This document shows positions 7,838-14,688 of a DNA stretch of 40,533 bases, piece by piece; the first letter of the stretch is position 1; every line of letters begins with the position of its first letter. Made by a program: the position numbers and the translations under genes. This DNA comes from Bacteroidota bacterium (GTDB lineage Bacteria > Bacteroidota > Bacteroidia > B-17B0 > Aurantibacillaceae). Location: assembly GCA_021323535.1 (NCBI GenBank), contig JAJONO010000056.1, forward strand, positions 1 to 40,533, given 5' to 3'. The notes beneath the pieces were generated by a model. It saw nothing but the letters and a program-made list of their open reading frames with translations, was not told where the DNA came from and did no database searches.

Positions 7838-8506
7838 TCAAATTGACATAGCAAAAGAAATCTGACTTCGTGAATTGTCATATTCCTCAACAAAATTTAC
7901 AAGTTCGGGATCCATCCAATAGAGAAGATTATAAATTTTTTCTGATATGTACTCTACCTGAGTAAAGTTTATAACGGTATTCCTAAAACAGATACTTTCA
8001 TTATGATAAACTCTATTCCTGAACTCTCTGATTTCTTTTAAGTAAGTTGCTAAAACTGCTCTATTGGCAAAAGAAGGCCGAAACGGAAAACATTGGATAA
8101 TATTTCCGTGGAGCAATCTGTAATGTTTGGGTTCAAATAAACAAGTCCAGAAACCAAGGGGCTGTTCAGAAATAATTTTCCCAGGAGTTAATGATCCTAC
8201 CAAATTTCTTTCTGCATTATTTACCTGTTGTTTCAGCCAAAATACAGGACCTAAAGAGTTATCCGACATAAACTCATATTTCTGGTTGATGATCCATGAA
8301 TCATCGTTAAAATAATTAGTTAATTTATTATTAATTGAATTTCTCAGAAAAGTCTCAAATAAGTTTAATATCGGATAAAAAGATTGAGCCACAAGAATAT
8401 TTGCTTTGTAAAGCTTTAAAGCTCTTTCCTGTGAATAATTACAGCTCAACAGATATCTTTCAAATCTAGGCTCAGAAATAAAATGACGGAACTTTCTGTC
8501 ATCCAT
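7838..8506 (-). CDS. Abi-like (AbiD/F family) HEPN-type protein
   Basis: A 222-residue soluble protein of the Abi_2/AbiF-like family, whose members include phage abortive-infection proteins and probable RNases. Family features are the N-terminal FERYLLSCNYSQERALKLYKAN-like opening, the NLFETFLRNSINNKL helix, GKIISEQPLGFWTCLFE in the middle, and REFRNRVYHNE near the end. The last contains R163-N-R-V-Y-H168, the R-x4-H signature of HEPN RNases, so RNA cleavage is a reasonable inference. It is a single gene between thrS and a divergent regulator, with no obvious partner protein. A candidate small RNA with its own terminator is transcribed divergently at 8566-8648. Role in phage defence or as a toxin is inferred from family only. 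Confidence 0.8.
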   Translation of the reverse strand: MDDRKFRHFISEPRFERYLLSCNYSQERALKLYKANILVAQSFYPILNLFETFLRNSINNKLTNYFNDDSWIINQKYEFMSDNSLGPVFWLKQQVNNAERNLVGSLTPGKIISEQPLGFWTCLFEPKHYRLLHGNIIQCFPFRPSFANRAVLATYLKEIREFRNRVYHNESICFRNTVINFTQVEYISEKIYNLLYWMDPELVNFVEEYDNSRSQISFAMSI

Positions 8507-8551
8507 AAACTAATTTCATTAATTCCTTTAGGAAGGCGTTCATAAATATTC

Positions 8552-8559
8552 TATATTTG
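8552..8559 (+). promoter_or_regulatory. -7 element of the candidate small RNA
   Basis: TATATTTG is a perfect TAnnTTTG match, but no TTG is found at the right distance upstream. No ORF starts downstream before the terminator at 8622-8648. Confidence 0.45.
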
Positions 8560-8565
8560 TATCGT

Positions 8566-8648
8566 GGTGGTTAGTAAAGCCTCTTTCTTAATTGAAACGT
8601 AACTAATCGAAAGATAAATGGAGCCTCTGAGAAATCAGAGGCTTTTTT
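8566..8648 (+). ncRNA. Candidate ~80-nt structured small RNA divergent from the Abi gene
   Basis: The stretch runs from just after a -7 element (8552-8559) to a strong terminator and has no ORF. Besides the terminator hairpin it holds complementary segments: 8569-8575 with 8602-8608 (7 bp, one G-U), 8582-8587 with 8609-8614 (TCTTTC/GAAAGA), and 8576-8583 with 8638-8645 (AAAGCCTC/GAGGCTTT). The last would compete with the terminator stem. Several of these are mutually exclusive, as in attenuators or switchable RNAs. The product could be a free sRNA, an RNA partner of the adjacent HEPN protein, or a leader of the GbsR gene at 8771. I do not recognise the RNA family. Confidence 0.45.
8622..8648 (+). 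terminator. Strong intrinsic terminator
   Basis: AGCCTCTGA (8622-8630) and TCAGAGGCT (8635-8643) form a perfect 9-bp stem around a GAAA tetraloop, followed by six T. No protein-coding gene on this strand ends nearby, so it must end a noncoding transcript. Confidence 0.85.
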
Positions 8649-8732
8649 AATGAAACCTAATTTCCATTTAACAAATCTATGAGGAACATTTTCAATCAGT
8701 TAGGTTGTTCATAATTTTATTTTCAATTTATT

Positions 8733-8762
8733 TTGAAAGTTCAGAAACCTGTATTACCTTTA
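8733..8762 (+). promoter_or_regulatory. Promoter and candidate autoregulatory operator of the GbsR-type gene
   Basis: TTG (8733-8735), 19 bp, TACCTTTA (8755-8762). The 15-bp segment 8733-8747, TTGAAAGTTCAGAAA, recurs with a single T for C at 9307-9321 ahead of the next gene. Overlap with the -33 region would suit autorepression. Confidence 0.5.
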
Positions 8763-8770
8763 CACTGTAA

Positions 8771-9277
8771 ATGAAATACAACGAAGCAAAAGATAAATTC
8801 ATTCAAACCTGGGGCACACTGGGGAGCAGCTGGGGAATCAGCCGCACCATGGCACAGGTTCATGCTTTGTTATTGATCAGTCCCGACCCTTTAAGCGCCG
8901 AAGAGATCATGGAGGATCTTAAAATATCAAGGGGTAACGCCAACATGACCATCCGCGATCTTATTGACTGGGGTCTTGTTTACAAAGAGCTCAGAGCGGG
9001 CGAACGCAAGGAGTATTTTAAAGCCGAGAAGGATATCTGGAAAGTAGCCAAACAAATCATTAAAGAGCGTCGTAAACGTGAAATAGAGCCTGTTCTTGGC
9101 GTGCTTGAAGAATTAAAGCAAATGGAAGGCAATAAGACCGACAAAAAACATAAAGCGCTAGTGGATGCTGTTACCAATATTGAAGGTGTAGTTGAAAAGG
9201 CCGACTTTGCCCTGGAACGTGCCATAAAACTGGATGAGAACGCCCTTGTTGGCGCTTTATTTAAACTGTTCAAGTAA
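8771..9277 (+). CDS. GbsR/MarR-type winged-helix transcriptional regulator
   Basis: A 168-residue cytoplasmic DNA-binding protein. Residues ~20-95 form a winged helix: the helix-turn-helix lies around LSAEEIMEDLKISRGNANMTIRDLIDWGLV and the wing around ELRAGERKEYFKA. The ISRGNANMTIRDLIDWGLV segment is characteristic of the GbsR (COG1510) branch of MarR-like regulators, first known from glycine-betaine control in Bacillus. The C-terminal half is helical, probably for dimerisation. It heads a cassette of three small membrane proteins; a shared sequence element before it and before the next gene suggests it controls both. The ligand cannot be predicted. Confidence 0.85.
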   Translation: MKYNEAKDKFIQTWGTLGSSWGISRTMAQVHALLLISPDPLSAEEIMEDLKISRGNANMTIRDLIDWGLVYKELRAGERKEYFKAEKDIWKVAKQIIKERRKREIEPVLGVLEELKQMEGNKTDKKHKALVDAVTNIEGVVEKADFALERAIKLDENALVGALFKLFK

Positions 9278-9306
9278 AAAAATTTATTAATATATTTCAA
9301 TAATTA

Positions 9307-9324
9307 TTGAAAGTTTAGAAAGTT
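9307..9324 (+). promoter_or_regulatory. Candidate operator: tandem GAAAGTT half-sites
   Basis: GAAAGTT occurs at 9309-9315 and again at 9318-9324, a 9-bp period, just before the ATG at 9330. The first 15 bp match 8733-8747 at 14 positions. A weak -7 element (TATATTTC) lies just upstream, so a protein bound here would block the transcript start. Confidence 0.45.
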
Positions 9325-9329
9325 AAATT

Positions 9330-9797
9330 ATGGAAACACAAACTCTCACCACAAACATCCAGAAAGCGGGAAAGATCATTTTCATTCTTGCCACAGCAGC
9401 TTTTACCTCTACTATTCTTCTTTTCTACTCTTACCTTCTTAAAGACCTTGTTCCTTCAACCAATATGCTAAGGGAATATGTGATCTGCTTTGGCCAGATC
9501 TTTTTCCAGGTAGCTATCATTCTCTTCTTTCATCGCAAATACATTGTTCTGGATTATCTGCAGCAAATGATGACAGTATCGTCCATCGGGGCCCTGCTCC
9601 TTCTTCCCGCTATTGTTTCAAACATCATCTTTTTTCCTTTCTCTCCCGGCTCAATTTATTTTCTGATCTACTTTTTCATCATTGTTCTCTTTATGTTCTT
9701 TGACCATAAAAAAAGAGTAAAGAAAATTGAGGCTCCGCATTGGCTCACATACACCTGGGTTCTTTACAGAATAATTGTTTTATTCATCATTTTGTAA
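9330..9797 (+). CDS. Integral membrane protein of unknown function
   Basis: A 155-residue, very hydrophobic protein with four to five predicted membrane helices (about residues 15-38, 46-66, 80-100, 103-123 and 140-155). Basic residues cluster in the FDHKKRVKKIE loop near residue 125. No enzymatic or transporter motif is recognised. The gene follows the GbsR-type regulator by 52 bp, with a candidate operator in between. Its stop overlaps the next start by one base (TAATG), so translation is probably coupled. It resembles small membrane proteins found beside GbsR-like regulators, but no function can be assigned. Confidence 0.75.
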   Translation: METQTLTTNIQKAGKIIFILATAAFTSTILLFYSYLLKDLVPSTNMLREYVICFGQIFFQVAIILFFHRKYIVLDYLQQMMTVSSIGALLLLPAIVSNIIFFPFSPGSIYFLIYFFIIVLFMFFDHKKRVKKIEAPHWLTYTWVLYRIIVLFIIL

Positions 9798-10209
9798 TGT
9801 ATACCATATTCGCCTATATCATTTACCTTTCCTTCAGCGCAATTACTGTGATTGTTGTTGGAAAGAGTCTTCACCGCAATGGAACGCAATTACTGTGATT
9901 GTTGTTGGAAAGAGTCTTCACCGCAATGGAAAGCATTATTTATTTGGCGAATGCAGCAATGAAGAAATGAGCGACAGCGCCAACAATTTTCTTTACGTTG
10001 GTTATTGTCTTGTAAATACCGGGTTCGCCTTCTTCTTTTTAAACTCAGCCGGCAACTTGACCACCGTCGCACAACTGCTTGAGTTCATTACTTATTCGCA
10101 GGGAACCATTTTCTTTTCGCTTGGACTCATGCATTTTGTCAATATTATTTTCGCCCCAAGAATCATTATGTACTTTTTAAATAAAAAATTATTAACCACT
10201 AAAAAATAA
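9797..10209 (+). pseudogene. Small membrane protein gene disrupted by a 47-bp tandem duplication
   Basis: Starting at ATG 9797 the frame reads MYTIFAYIIYLSFSAITV then GKSLHRNG, then shifts and hits TGA near 9898. The cause is an exact 47-bp direct duplication (9838-9884 and 9885-9931); 47 is not a multiple of three. Removing one copy restores a 121-residue protein with three membrane helices. The downstream paralogue at 10215 confirms the frame: MNYNIIAYSIYI, AKSLHRNTKAF and the following TNN..Q.GF region align. The two copies are identical, so the event is very recent, reversible by slippage, or an assembly error. A different frame beginning upstream at 9775 reads through to the correct tail, so a chimeric product cannot be excluded. 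Confidence 0.8.
9838..9931. repeat. Perfect 2 x 47-bp tandem duplication
   Basis: Bases 9838-9884 and 9885-9931 are identical. The unit begins CGCAATTACTG and ends CGCAATGGAA. Both unit ends carry CGCAAT, a short homology that could have promoted slippage. Confidence 0.95.
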
Positions 10210-10214
10210 ACGTT

Positions 10215-10634
10215 ATGAATTACAACATCATCGCCTACAGCATTTACATTCCTGTAACCATTGCATTAAGCATCTGGATCGCAAAGAGCCTGCACAGGAA
10301 CACCAAAGCTTTTCTTATTGAGAAATTCAATCACAACGATTCTTTGGCCACTTCAACCAACAACCTTATCCAAACCGGTTTTTATCTGATAGCGCTTGGA
10401 TTTTCTTTTATGAAAATGCACATTGGCAATTTTCAACACTCTTTGGAAGGTAAAATGTGGTGGGATACAAGGGTCATGAACGGTCAGGAAACCATTGAAC
10501 AACTCGCGTCTAAACTGGGAGCCTTTACACTTGTTCTTGGAGTATTGTTATTCCTGAACTTCTTTATTATGTTGATCATTCAAAAACCTAAGAAACAACA
10601 ACAGAGTAATTTTGTGGTGAGGGAAGTTGAATAA
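10215..10634 (+). CDS. Small membrane protein, paralogue of the upstream broken gene
   Basis: A 139-residue protein with three membrane segments (about residues 5-24, 50-68 and 100-122). A conserved cytoplasmic-looking SLHRN motif follows the first helix, and the basic, Gln-rich tail is KPKKQQQ. It aligns with the repaired product of 9797-10209 through the N-terminal helix, SLHRN and the asparagine-rich segment before helix 2. It starts 5 bp after the preceding stop, so it belongs to the same transcription unit as the regulator and the other membrane proteins. Function unknown. It may substitute for the broken paralogue. Confidence 0.75.
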   Translation: MNYNIIAYSIYIPVTIALSIWIAKSLHRNTKAFLIEKFNHNDSLATSTNNLIQTGFYLIALGFSFMKMHIGNFQHSLEGKMWWDTRVMNGQETIEQLASKLGAFTLVLGVLLFLNFFIMLIIQKPKKQQQSNFVVREVE

Positions 10635-10645
10635 ACATGAATAAT

Positions 10646-10971
10646 GGAATTAAAAAGCCACAGATTTCACAGATTCACACAGATAGAAATTATTCAGCTT
10701 TGATCACCGAAAATCTGTGTAATCTGTGCCCAAAAAAAAGTTGAATAATCAATTAACTTGAAAGCGGAATTAAAAAAAGCCACAGATTTCACAGATTCAC
10801 ACAGATAGAAATTATTCAGCTTTGATCACCGAAAATCCGTGTAATCTGTGACCAAAAAAAAGTTGAATAATCAATTAACTTGAAAGCGGAATTAAAAAAA
10901 GCCACAGATTTCACAGATTCACACAGATAGAAATTTCAGCTTTGATATGTGTAATCTGTGGCTTAAAAAAA
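10646..10971. repeat. Three tandem ~120-bp palindromic repeats with CACAGATT iterons
   Basis: Copies start at 10646, 10766 and 10888 (periods 120 and 122). Each holds a left arm with repeated CACAGATT and a right arm with its complement AATCTGTG, so each transcript copy can fold into a long hairpin. Copy 3 lacks about a dozen bases in the centre and runs directly into the next gene, ending 8 bp before its ATG. This is a REP/BIME-like intergenic element; similar CACAGATT families occur widely in Bacteroidota. It separates the membrane cassette from the TIGR01777 gene and may act as a transcript terminator or stabiliser. Confidence 0.85.
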
Positions 10972-10979
10972 TCGAGAAT

Positions 10980-11900
10980 ATGAAAAAACTAATCATTGCC
11001 GGTGGAACGGGTTTTCTTGGACAAGCCCTCACCGAATATTTCAAAAATAAAATGGATGAGATTGTCATTCTTTCCCGCAACGAAAGCAGAAATGAAGGCA
11101 ACGTAACTTATCTGAAATGGGACGCTAAAACTTTTGGTTCCTGGTGCCCGAAACTGGAAGGCGCCACCGCGGTGATCAATCTCTGCGGAAAGAGTGTTGA
11201 TTGTCGTTATACAGAAGAAAATAAAAAAATCATTTTTTCATCAAGGCTCGATTCCACAAAAATAATAGGTGAAGCCATTCAAAAATGTCAGGATCCTCCA
11301 AAGATCTGGATGAACGGAGCCTCCTCTACCATTTACGGTCATAGCGAAAATACTCCAATGACCGAAGCCTCGGGAAAAATCGGGGAAGGTTTCTCCATCG
11401 AAGTCTGTAAAGCCTGGGAAAAAATGTTCAATGATTTTAAACTGTCTTCCACACGCATGATCAACCTTCGCATTTCGCTGGTAATGGGAAATGAAGGCGG
11501 AGTGTTTCCTGTCCTAAAAAAGGTTGTGGGTCGTGGACTCGGTGGTAAAATGGGCAATGGTCGCCAACAAGTAAACTGGATACACGTCCAGGATTTTTGC
11601 AGGATCATTGAATGGATGATAGATAACGAAAAAGCAAAAGGCGCATATAACATCGTTGCTCCTTCACCAGTACGAAATGAAAAAATGATGAAGCTTTTCA
11701 GAAAGAAATTACATGCCTGGATTGGTCTCCCCGCCCCTGCCTGGTTACTGGAAATCGGCGCCTTCTTTATCAGAACAGAAACCGAATTGGTTCTTAAAAG
11801 CAGGTACGCTGTTCCTGAACGCTTGTTGAATGAAGGATTTCAGTTTAAGTATAATTCGTTTGAGGAATGTATTGAAAACCTAATACAGAGTTCTCGCTGA
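10980..11900 (+). CDS. TIGR01777-family NAD(P)-binding epimerase-like protein
   Basis: A 306-residue extended short-chain dehydrogenase-like protein (SDR39U1/YfcH group). It has an N-terminal Rossmann GGTGFLG at residues 8-14, an NLCGKSVDCRY segment and the family's WMNGASSTIYG stretch. A QVNWIHVQDFCRIIEW motif and a C-terminal DUF1731-like region (LPAPAWLLEIGAFF) follow. I use ATG 10980 because an outer GTG at 10947 falls inside the palindromic repeat. The substrate of this family is not established. It is followed by an SRPBCC protein; TIGR01777 and SRPBCC domains also occur fused in other bacteria, which supports a joint function. Light- or oxidative-stress operons in some Bacteroidota carry this pair, but no such regulator is seen here. 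Confidence 0.9.
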   Translation: MKKLIIAGGTGFLGQALTEYFKNKMDEIVILSRNESRNEGNVTYLKWDAKTFGSWCPKLEGATAVINLCGKSVDCRYTEENKKIIFSSRLDSTKIIGEAIQKCQDPPKIWMNGASSTIYGHSENTPMTEASGKIGEGFSIEVCKAWEKMFNDFKLSSTRMINLRISLVMGNEGGVFPVLKKVVGRGLGGKMGNGRQQVNWIHVQDFCRIIEWMIDNEKAKGAYNIVAPSPVRNEKMMKLFRKKLHAWIGLPAPAWLLEIGAFFIRTETELVLKSRYAVPERLLNEGFQFKYNSFEECIENLIQSSR

Positions 11901-11976
11901 CGGACGCAGACGTTTTCGCAGAAGAGCGCTAAAGGTGTTAGTTTCCACTGCGAAATTCTGCGTTCATCTGCGAGAA
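11891..11976. repeat. Intergenic palindromic repeat (TTCTCGC...GCGAGAA)
   Basis: The outer arms TTCTCGC (11891-11897) and GCGAGAA (11970-11976) are perfect complements. Inner GCAGA/TCTGCG arms add a second tier. It overlaps the last codons of the TIGR01777 gene and ends 14 bp before the SRPBCC start, so both genes flank a REP-like hairpin. Sequence is unrelated to the CACAGATT family at 10646. Confidence 0.65.
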
Positions 11977-11990
11977 CCTAAATCAATGTG

Positions 11991-12461
11991 ATGCCACAAA
12001 TAATCTTACATACAAAAATAAACGCTCCTATTGAACGCTGCTTTCTCCTATCTCTTTCCATCGAACTACACAAAGCCGGAACAACAGGAACCAATGAAGA
12101 GGCCATTGACGGAATTACCACAGGCATTATGAAACTGAATGACACGGTTACGTGGAGAGCGACTCATTTCGGAATAAGGCAAACCCTTACTTCAAAAATA
12201 ACCACTTACGAAAAACCCAACATATTCATTGATGAAATGTTAAAAGGAGTATTTAAAAAAATTCATCACACACACAGCTTTAAAGAAGAAAATAGCGAAA
12301 CCGTACTTACCGATATTTTTACTTATGAAGCCCCACTCGGTATCTTAGGAAGAATTGCGGAGAATTTATTCTTAACCGGATATTTAACAGATTTCATTTC
12401 AAGGAGAAACGAAGTATTAAAAAAAGTGGCTGAGGGTGAAGATTGGAAAAGATTTCTTTAA
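11991..12461 (+). CDS. SRPBCC-family (START-like) ligand-binding protein
   Basis: A 156-residue soluble protein with the helix-grip (SRPBCC) pattern. It opens with ILHTKINAPIERCFLLSLSIELH, in which the strand and NAPIERCF helix are typical. A central TVTWRATHFGIRQTLTSKI follows, then the F.DEM..G.FK..HHTHSF strand pair and the C-terminal long helix. Relatives are often annotated as cyclase/dehydrase-like or, misleadingly, cell-division proteins. I use ATG 11991; an adjacent GTG at 11988 adds one residue. It lies 90 bp after the TIGR01777 gene across a palindromic repeat. Ligand unknown. Confidence 0.8.
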   Translation: MPQIILHTKINAPIERCFLLSLSIELHKAGTTGTNEEAIDGITTGIMKLNDTVTWRATHFGIRQTLTSKITTYEKPNIFIDEMLKGVFKKIHHTHSFKEENSETVLTDIFTYEAPLGILGRIAENLFLTGYLTDFISRRNEVLKKVAEGEDWKRFL

Positions 12462-12615
12462 CATGATTTTCGAAACAATCGTAAAGGAAGCCGAGTAGCG
12501 CAGAGTTTCTCGCATCCTTAGTTTTACTCCCGCTCACGGTGCAAGAACAAATCCACATTAGAAATTTATCAGTTGGTGTTTTAAAAACCGGATTTTTTTC
12601 GCACCTTTATTCACC

Positions 12616-14688
12616 CTGAAAACACGTTTGATATCAGCCCTTTTATTCATTTGCTGCATCTCGCAGGCGCAATCCACTTTTAATTATAAGGCAAAAAAAT
12701 TACTTGGCACTTTTAGCGTCCTCCATTACAAACCCATTGAGCAAAACGAAACAACTTCGGGCGAAATCATTGATCTTTTCATTGACAACCTCGACGGAAA
12801 AGGAATGTTTCTGACACAAGCAGATATTAACCGGCTTTCAAAAAATAAAAATGGTCTATTCAAATCAATCGAAAGCGGATCGGAGGAATATGTAACCAAT
12901 GCTTCGCAAACCTACCAGAAAGCCTTAACGAGCTTTGACTCCATTCTTAGCATTCTTTCGAAAAAGACCTTTAATTTTAACGACAACGATACCATTTATT
13001 TTCTACCCATTTCAACAAAAACATTTTACTCTCCCGATCTTAAATACCATGCCAAGCGTATTGAACGTTTTGTAAAAAGCAGAAGTTATGATCGCGTATG
13101 TAACAACGACGATTATCAGAAATTAACCGAAAAAGAATTTAATGCCAGGGCCCAGGAGTTTTCAAAAACAGTGATAGAAAACCTTAACAAAACTGTAAAG
13201 GACCAATCTCAAAACATATACGGTGCCATAGAAACCAATCTTCTTAACGCTATTGCATTAAGACACGATCCACACTCCAATTATCTGAACGAAAACCAGA
13301 GCCAGGAGTTCAGCAAACAATTATCCTCAAAAGTAGAATCTTTTGGTTTATATTTTGATAATGATGATGACGGCAACATTATTATCAGCTACATTGAACC
13401 GGGAGGAGCCGCCTGGCAAAGTAACGAAATCAATGAAGGCGATATTTTTGTGTCGGTAAAGATGGGCGTAGTACTGATTCCTGCAGAAGGAAATTCGGTG
13501 GAAGATATTCAGGATAAACTCGATAAAACAGCTGAAAACAAAATTTCACTCACTATAAAAAAACCAAACGGAAGTTTTAAAACAGTAAAACTTATTAAAC
13601 AGAAAGTAGCTTCCACCGAAAATTCGGTAAAAGGTTATGTGCTTAAAAATAACGGAGAAAAAGTGGGTTATATTTCCCTGCCAAGTTTTTATACCAGCGA
13701 TTTTGAAGAAAAAGATGCCCTTGGCTGCGCGAACGATGTGGCCAAAGAAATTGTAAAACTTCAAAGCGATTCCATTAACGGACTAATCATTGATCTTAGA
13801 AACAATGGCGGTGGTTCTATGGGAGAAGCAATGAATCTTGCAGGAATTTTTGTGGATGAGGGTCCGCTTTTTATCCTCAAGGAAAAAAACCGAAAACCTT
13901 ATTCTGCCAAAGACATGAACCGCGGTTCGCTTTTCAAAAAACCATTGGTGCTTCTTATCAATGAAACCAGTGCCTCGGCATCTGAATTACTCAGCAACAT
14001 TGTAAAAGATTATAACCTTGGTTTAGTTGTAGGGCAAGTGAGTTACGGGAAAGGCACCGCGCAAAGTGTTATACCACTTGACACAAATGTGTTAAAGAGT
14101 AAAACTGCTTCTGTGATGAATAAAGATTATATTAAAATAACCAACAGTAAATTTTACAGATTAAACTGTTCAACTCACCAGGGAAAAGGTGTTATGCCTG
14201 ATGTTATTCTTCCCAGTTCTCCAGGGTATTCAATTTATAAAGAAAGTTTTGAGAAATTCTATCTCGAAAGCGATACTGTTTCCAAAAAGGTGGTTTACAC
14301 ACCTAACCCTCCTATTAACGTTATAAAAATCAAAAGCAATTCTGCCGAACGTATAAACACTTTGCCTGAATTTAAACGTTACATACAAAGCGCCGACTCG
14401 CTTTCAAAATCGCTGAACACAACCCAAAAAGTTGCTATAAAATTTAATGATTACAAAAAATACAAATCAGCTACAACTACGATGTTTACTTCTTTTGAAA
14501 ATGCTTCAGAGTTAAAAAACACAAAACTGGAATGTCATAACAATACCTTTGACCAGAAACTGACACAGGTAAATGAACAAACAAAAGAATTTAACGACAG
14601 GATCCTTCAGTCGATCAGAGAAGATATTTTCATTAACGAAACATTCAATATTATTACCGATTTAATTAACCAACAGAAGAATAAATAA
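12616..14688 (+). CDS. S41-family (tail-specific/Prc-like) processing protease
   Basis: A 690-residue exported serine protease counted from CTG 12616. Order: signal peptide, a helical N-terminal tail-specific-protease domain (~25-225), a PDZ domain (~235-325) and the S41 core. The core shows GLIIDLRNNGGGS, then ETSASASE with the nucleophile at S454 and SYGKGTAQ with the general base at K479; the 25-residue Ser-Lys spacing equals E. coli Prc. No ATG precedes the signal peptide. TTG at 12628 would remove the basic residues, whereas CTG-AAA-ACA-CGT gives (M)KTRLISALLFICC, a normal signal sequence. The next gene begins immediately after its stop. It probably trims envelope proteins in the periplasm. 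Confidence 0.88.
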   Translation: MKTRLISALLFICCISQAQSTFNYKAKKLLGTFSVLHYKPIEQNETTSGEIIDLFIDNLDGKGMFLTQADINRLSKNKNGLFKSIESGSEEYVTNASQTYQKALTSFDSILSILSKKTFNFNDNDTIYFLPISTKTFYSPDLKYHAKRIERFVKSRSYDRVCNNDDYQKLTEKEFNARAQEFSKTVIENLNKTVKDQSQNIYGAIETNLLNAIALRHDPHSNYLNENQSQEFSKQLSSKVESFGLYFDNDDDGNIIISYIEPGGAAWQSNEINEGDIFVSVKMGVVLIPAEGNSVEDIQDKLDKTAENKISLTIKKPNGSFKTVKLIKQKVASTENSVKGYVLKNNGEKVGYISLPSFYTSDFEEKDALGCANDVAKEIVKLQSDSINGLIIDLRNNGGGSMGEAMNLAGIFVDEGPLFILKEKNRKPYSAKDMNRGSLFKKPLVLLINETSASASELLSNIVKDYNLGLVVGQVSYGKGTAQSVIPLDTNVLKSKTASVMNKDYIKITNSKFYRLNCSTHQGKGVMPDVILPSSPGYSIYKESFEKFYLESDTVSKKVVYTPNPPINVIKIKSNSAERINTLPEFKRYIQSADSLSKSLNTTQKVAIKFNDYKKYKSATTTMFTSFENASELKNTKLECHNNTFDQKLTQVNEQTKEFNDRILQSIREDIFINETFNIITDLINQQKNK

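Noticed and set aside
8569-8614. H-type pseudoknot in the candidate small RNA
   Set aside because: The two helices (8569-8575/8602-8608 and 8582-8587/8609-8614) are in pseudoknot order, but a 6-nt connector would have to span about 13 stacked base pairs, so they are more likely alternatives.
9775-10209. 144-codon ORF spanning the duplication
   Set aside because: Its first ~40 residues are Cys/Tyr/Trp-rich out-of-frame translation of the upstream gene end and the first duplicate copy; homology to the paralogue at 10215 only begins at the second copy.
10646-10971. Possible CRISPR array
   Set aside because: Only three copies with 120-bp period, nearly the whole unit conserved (no variable spacers), and no cas genes.
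10947-10979. GTG start for the TIGR01777 protein
   Set aside because: It lies inside the palindromic repeat, and the Rossmann strand begins properly at ATG 10980 (MKKLIIAGGTGFLG).
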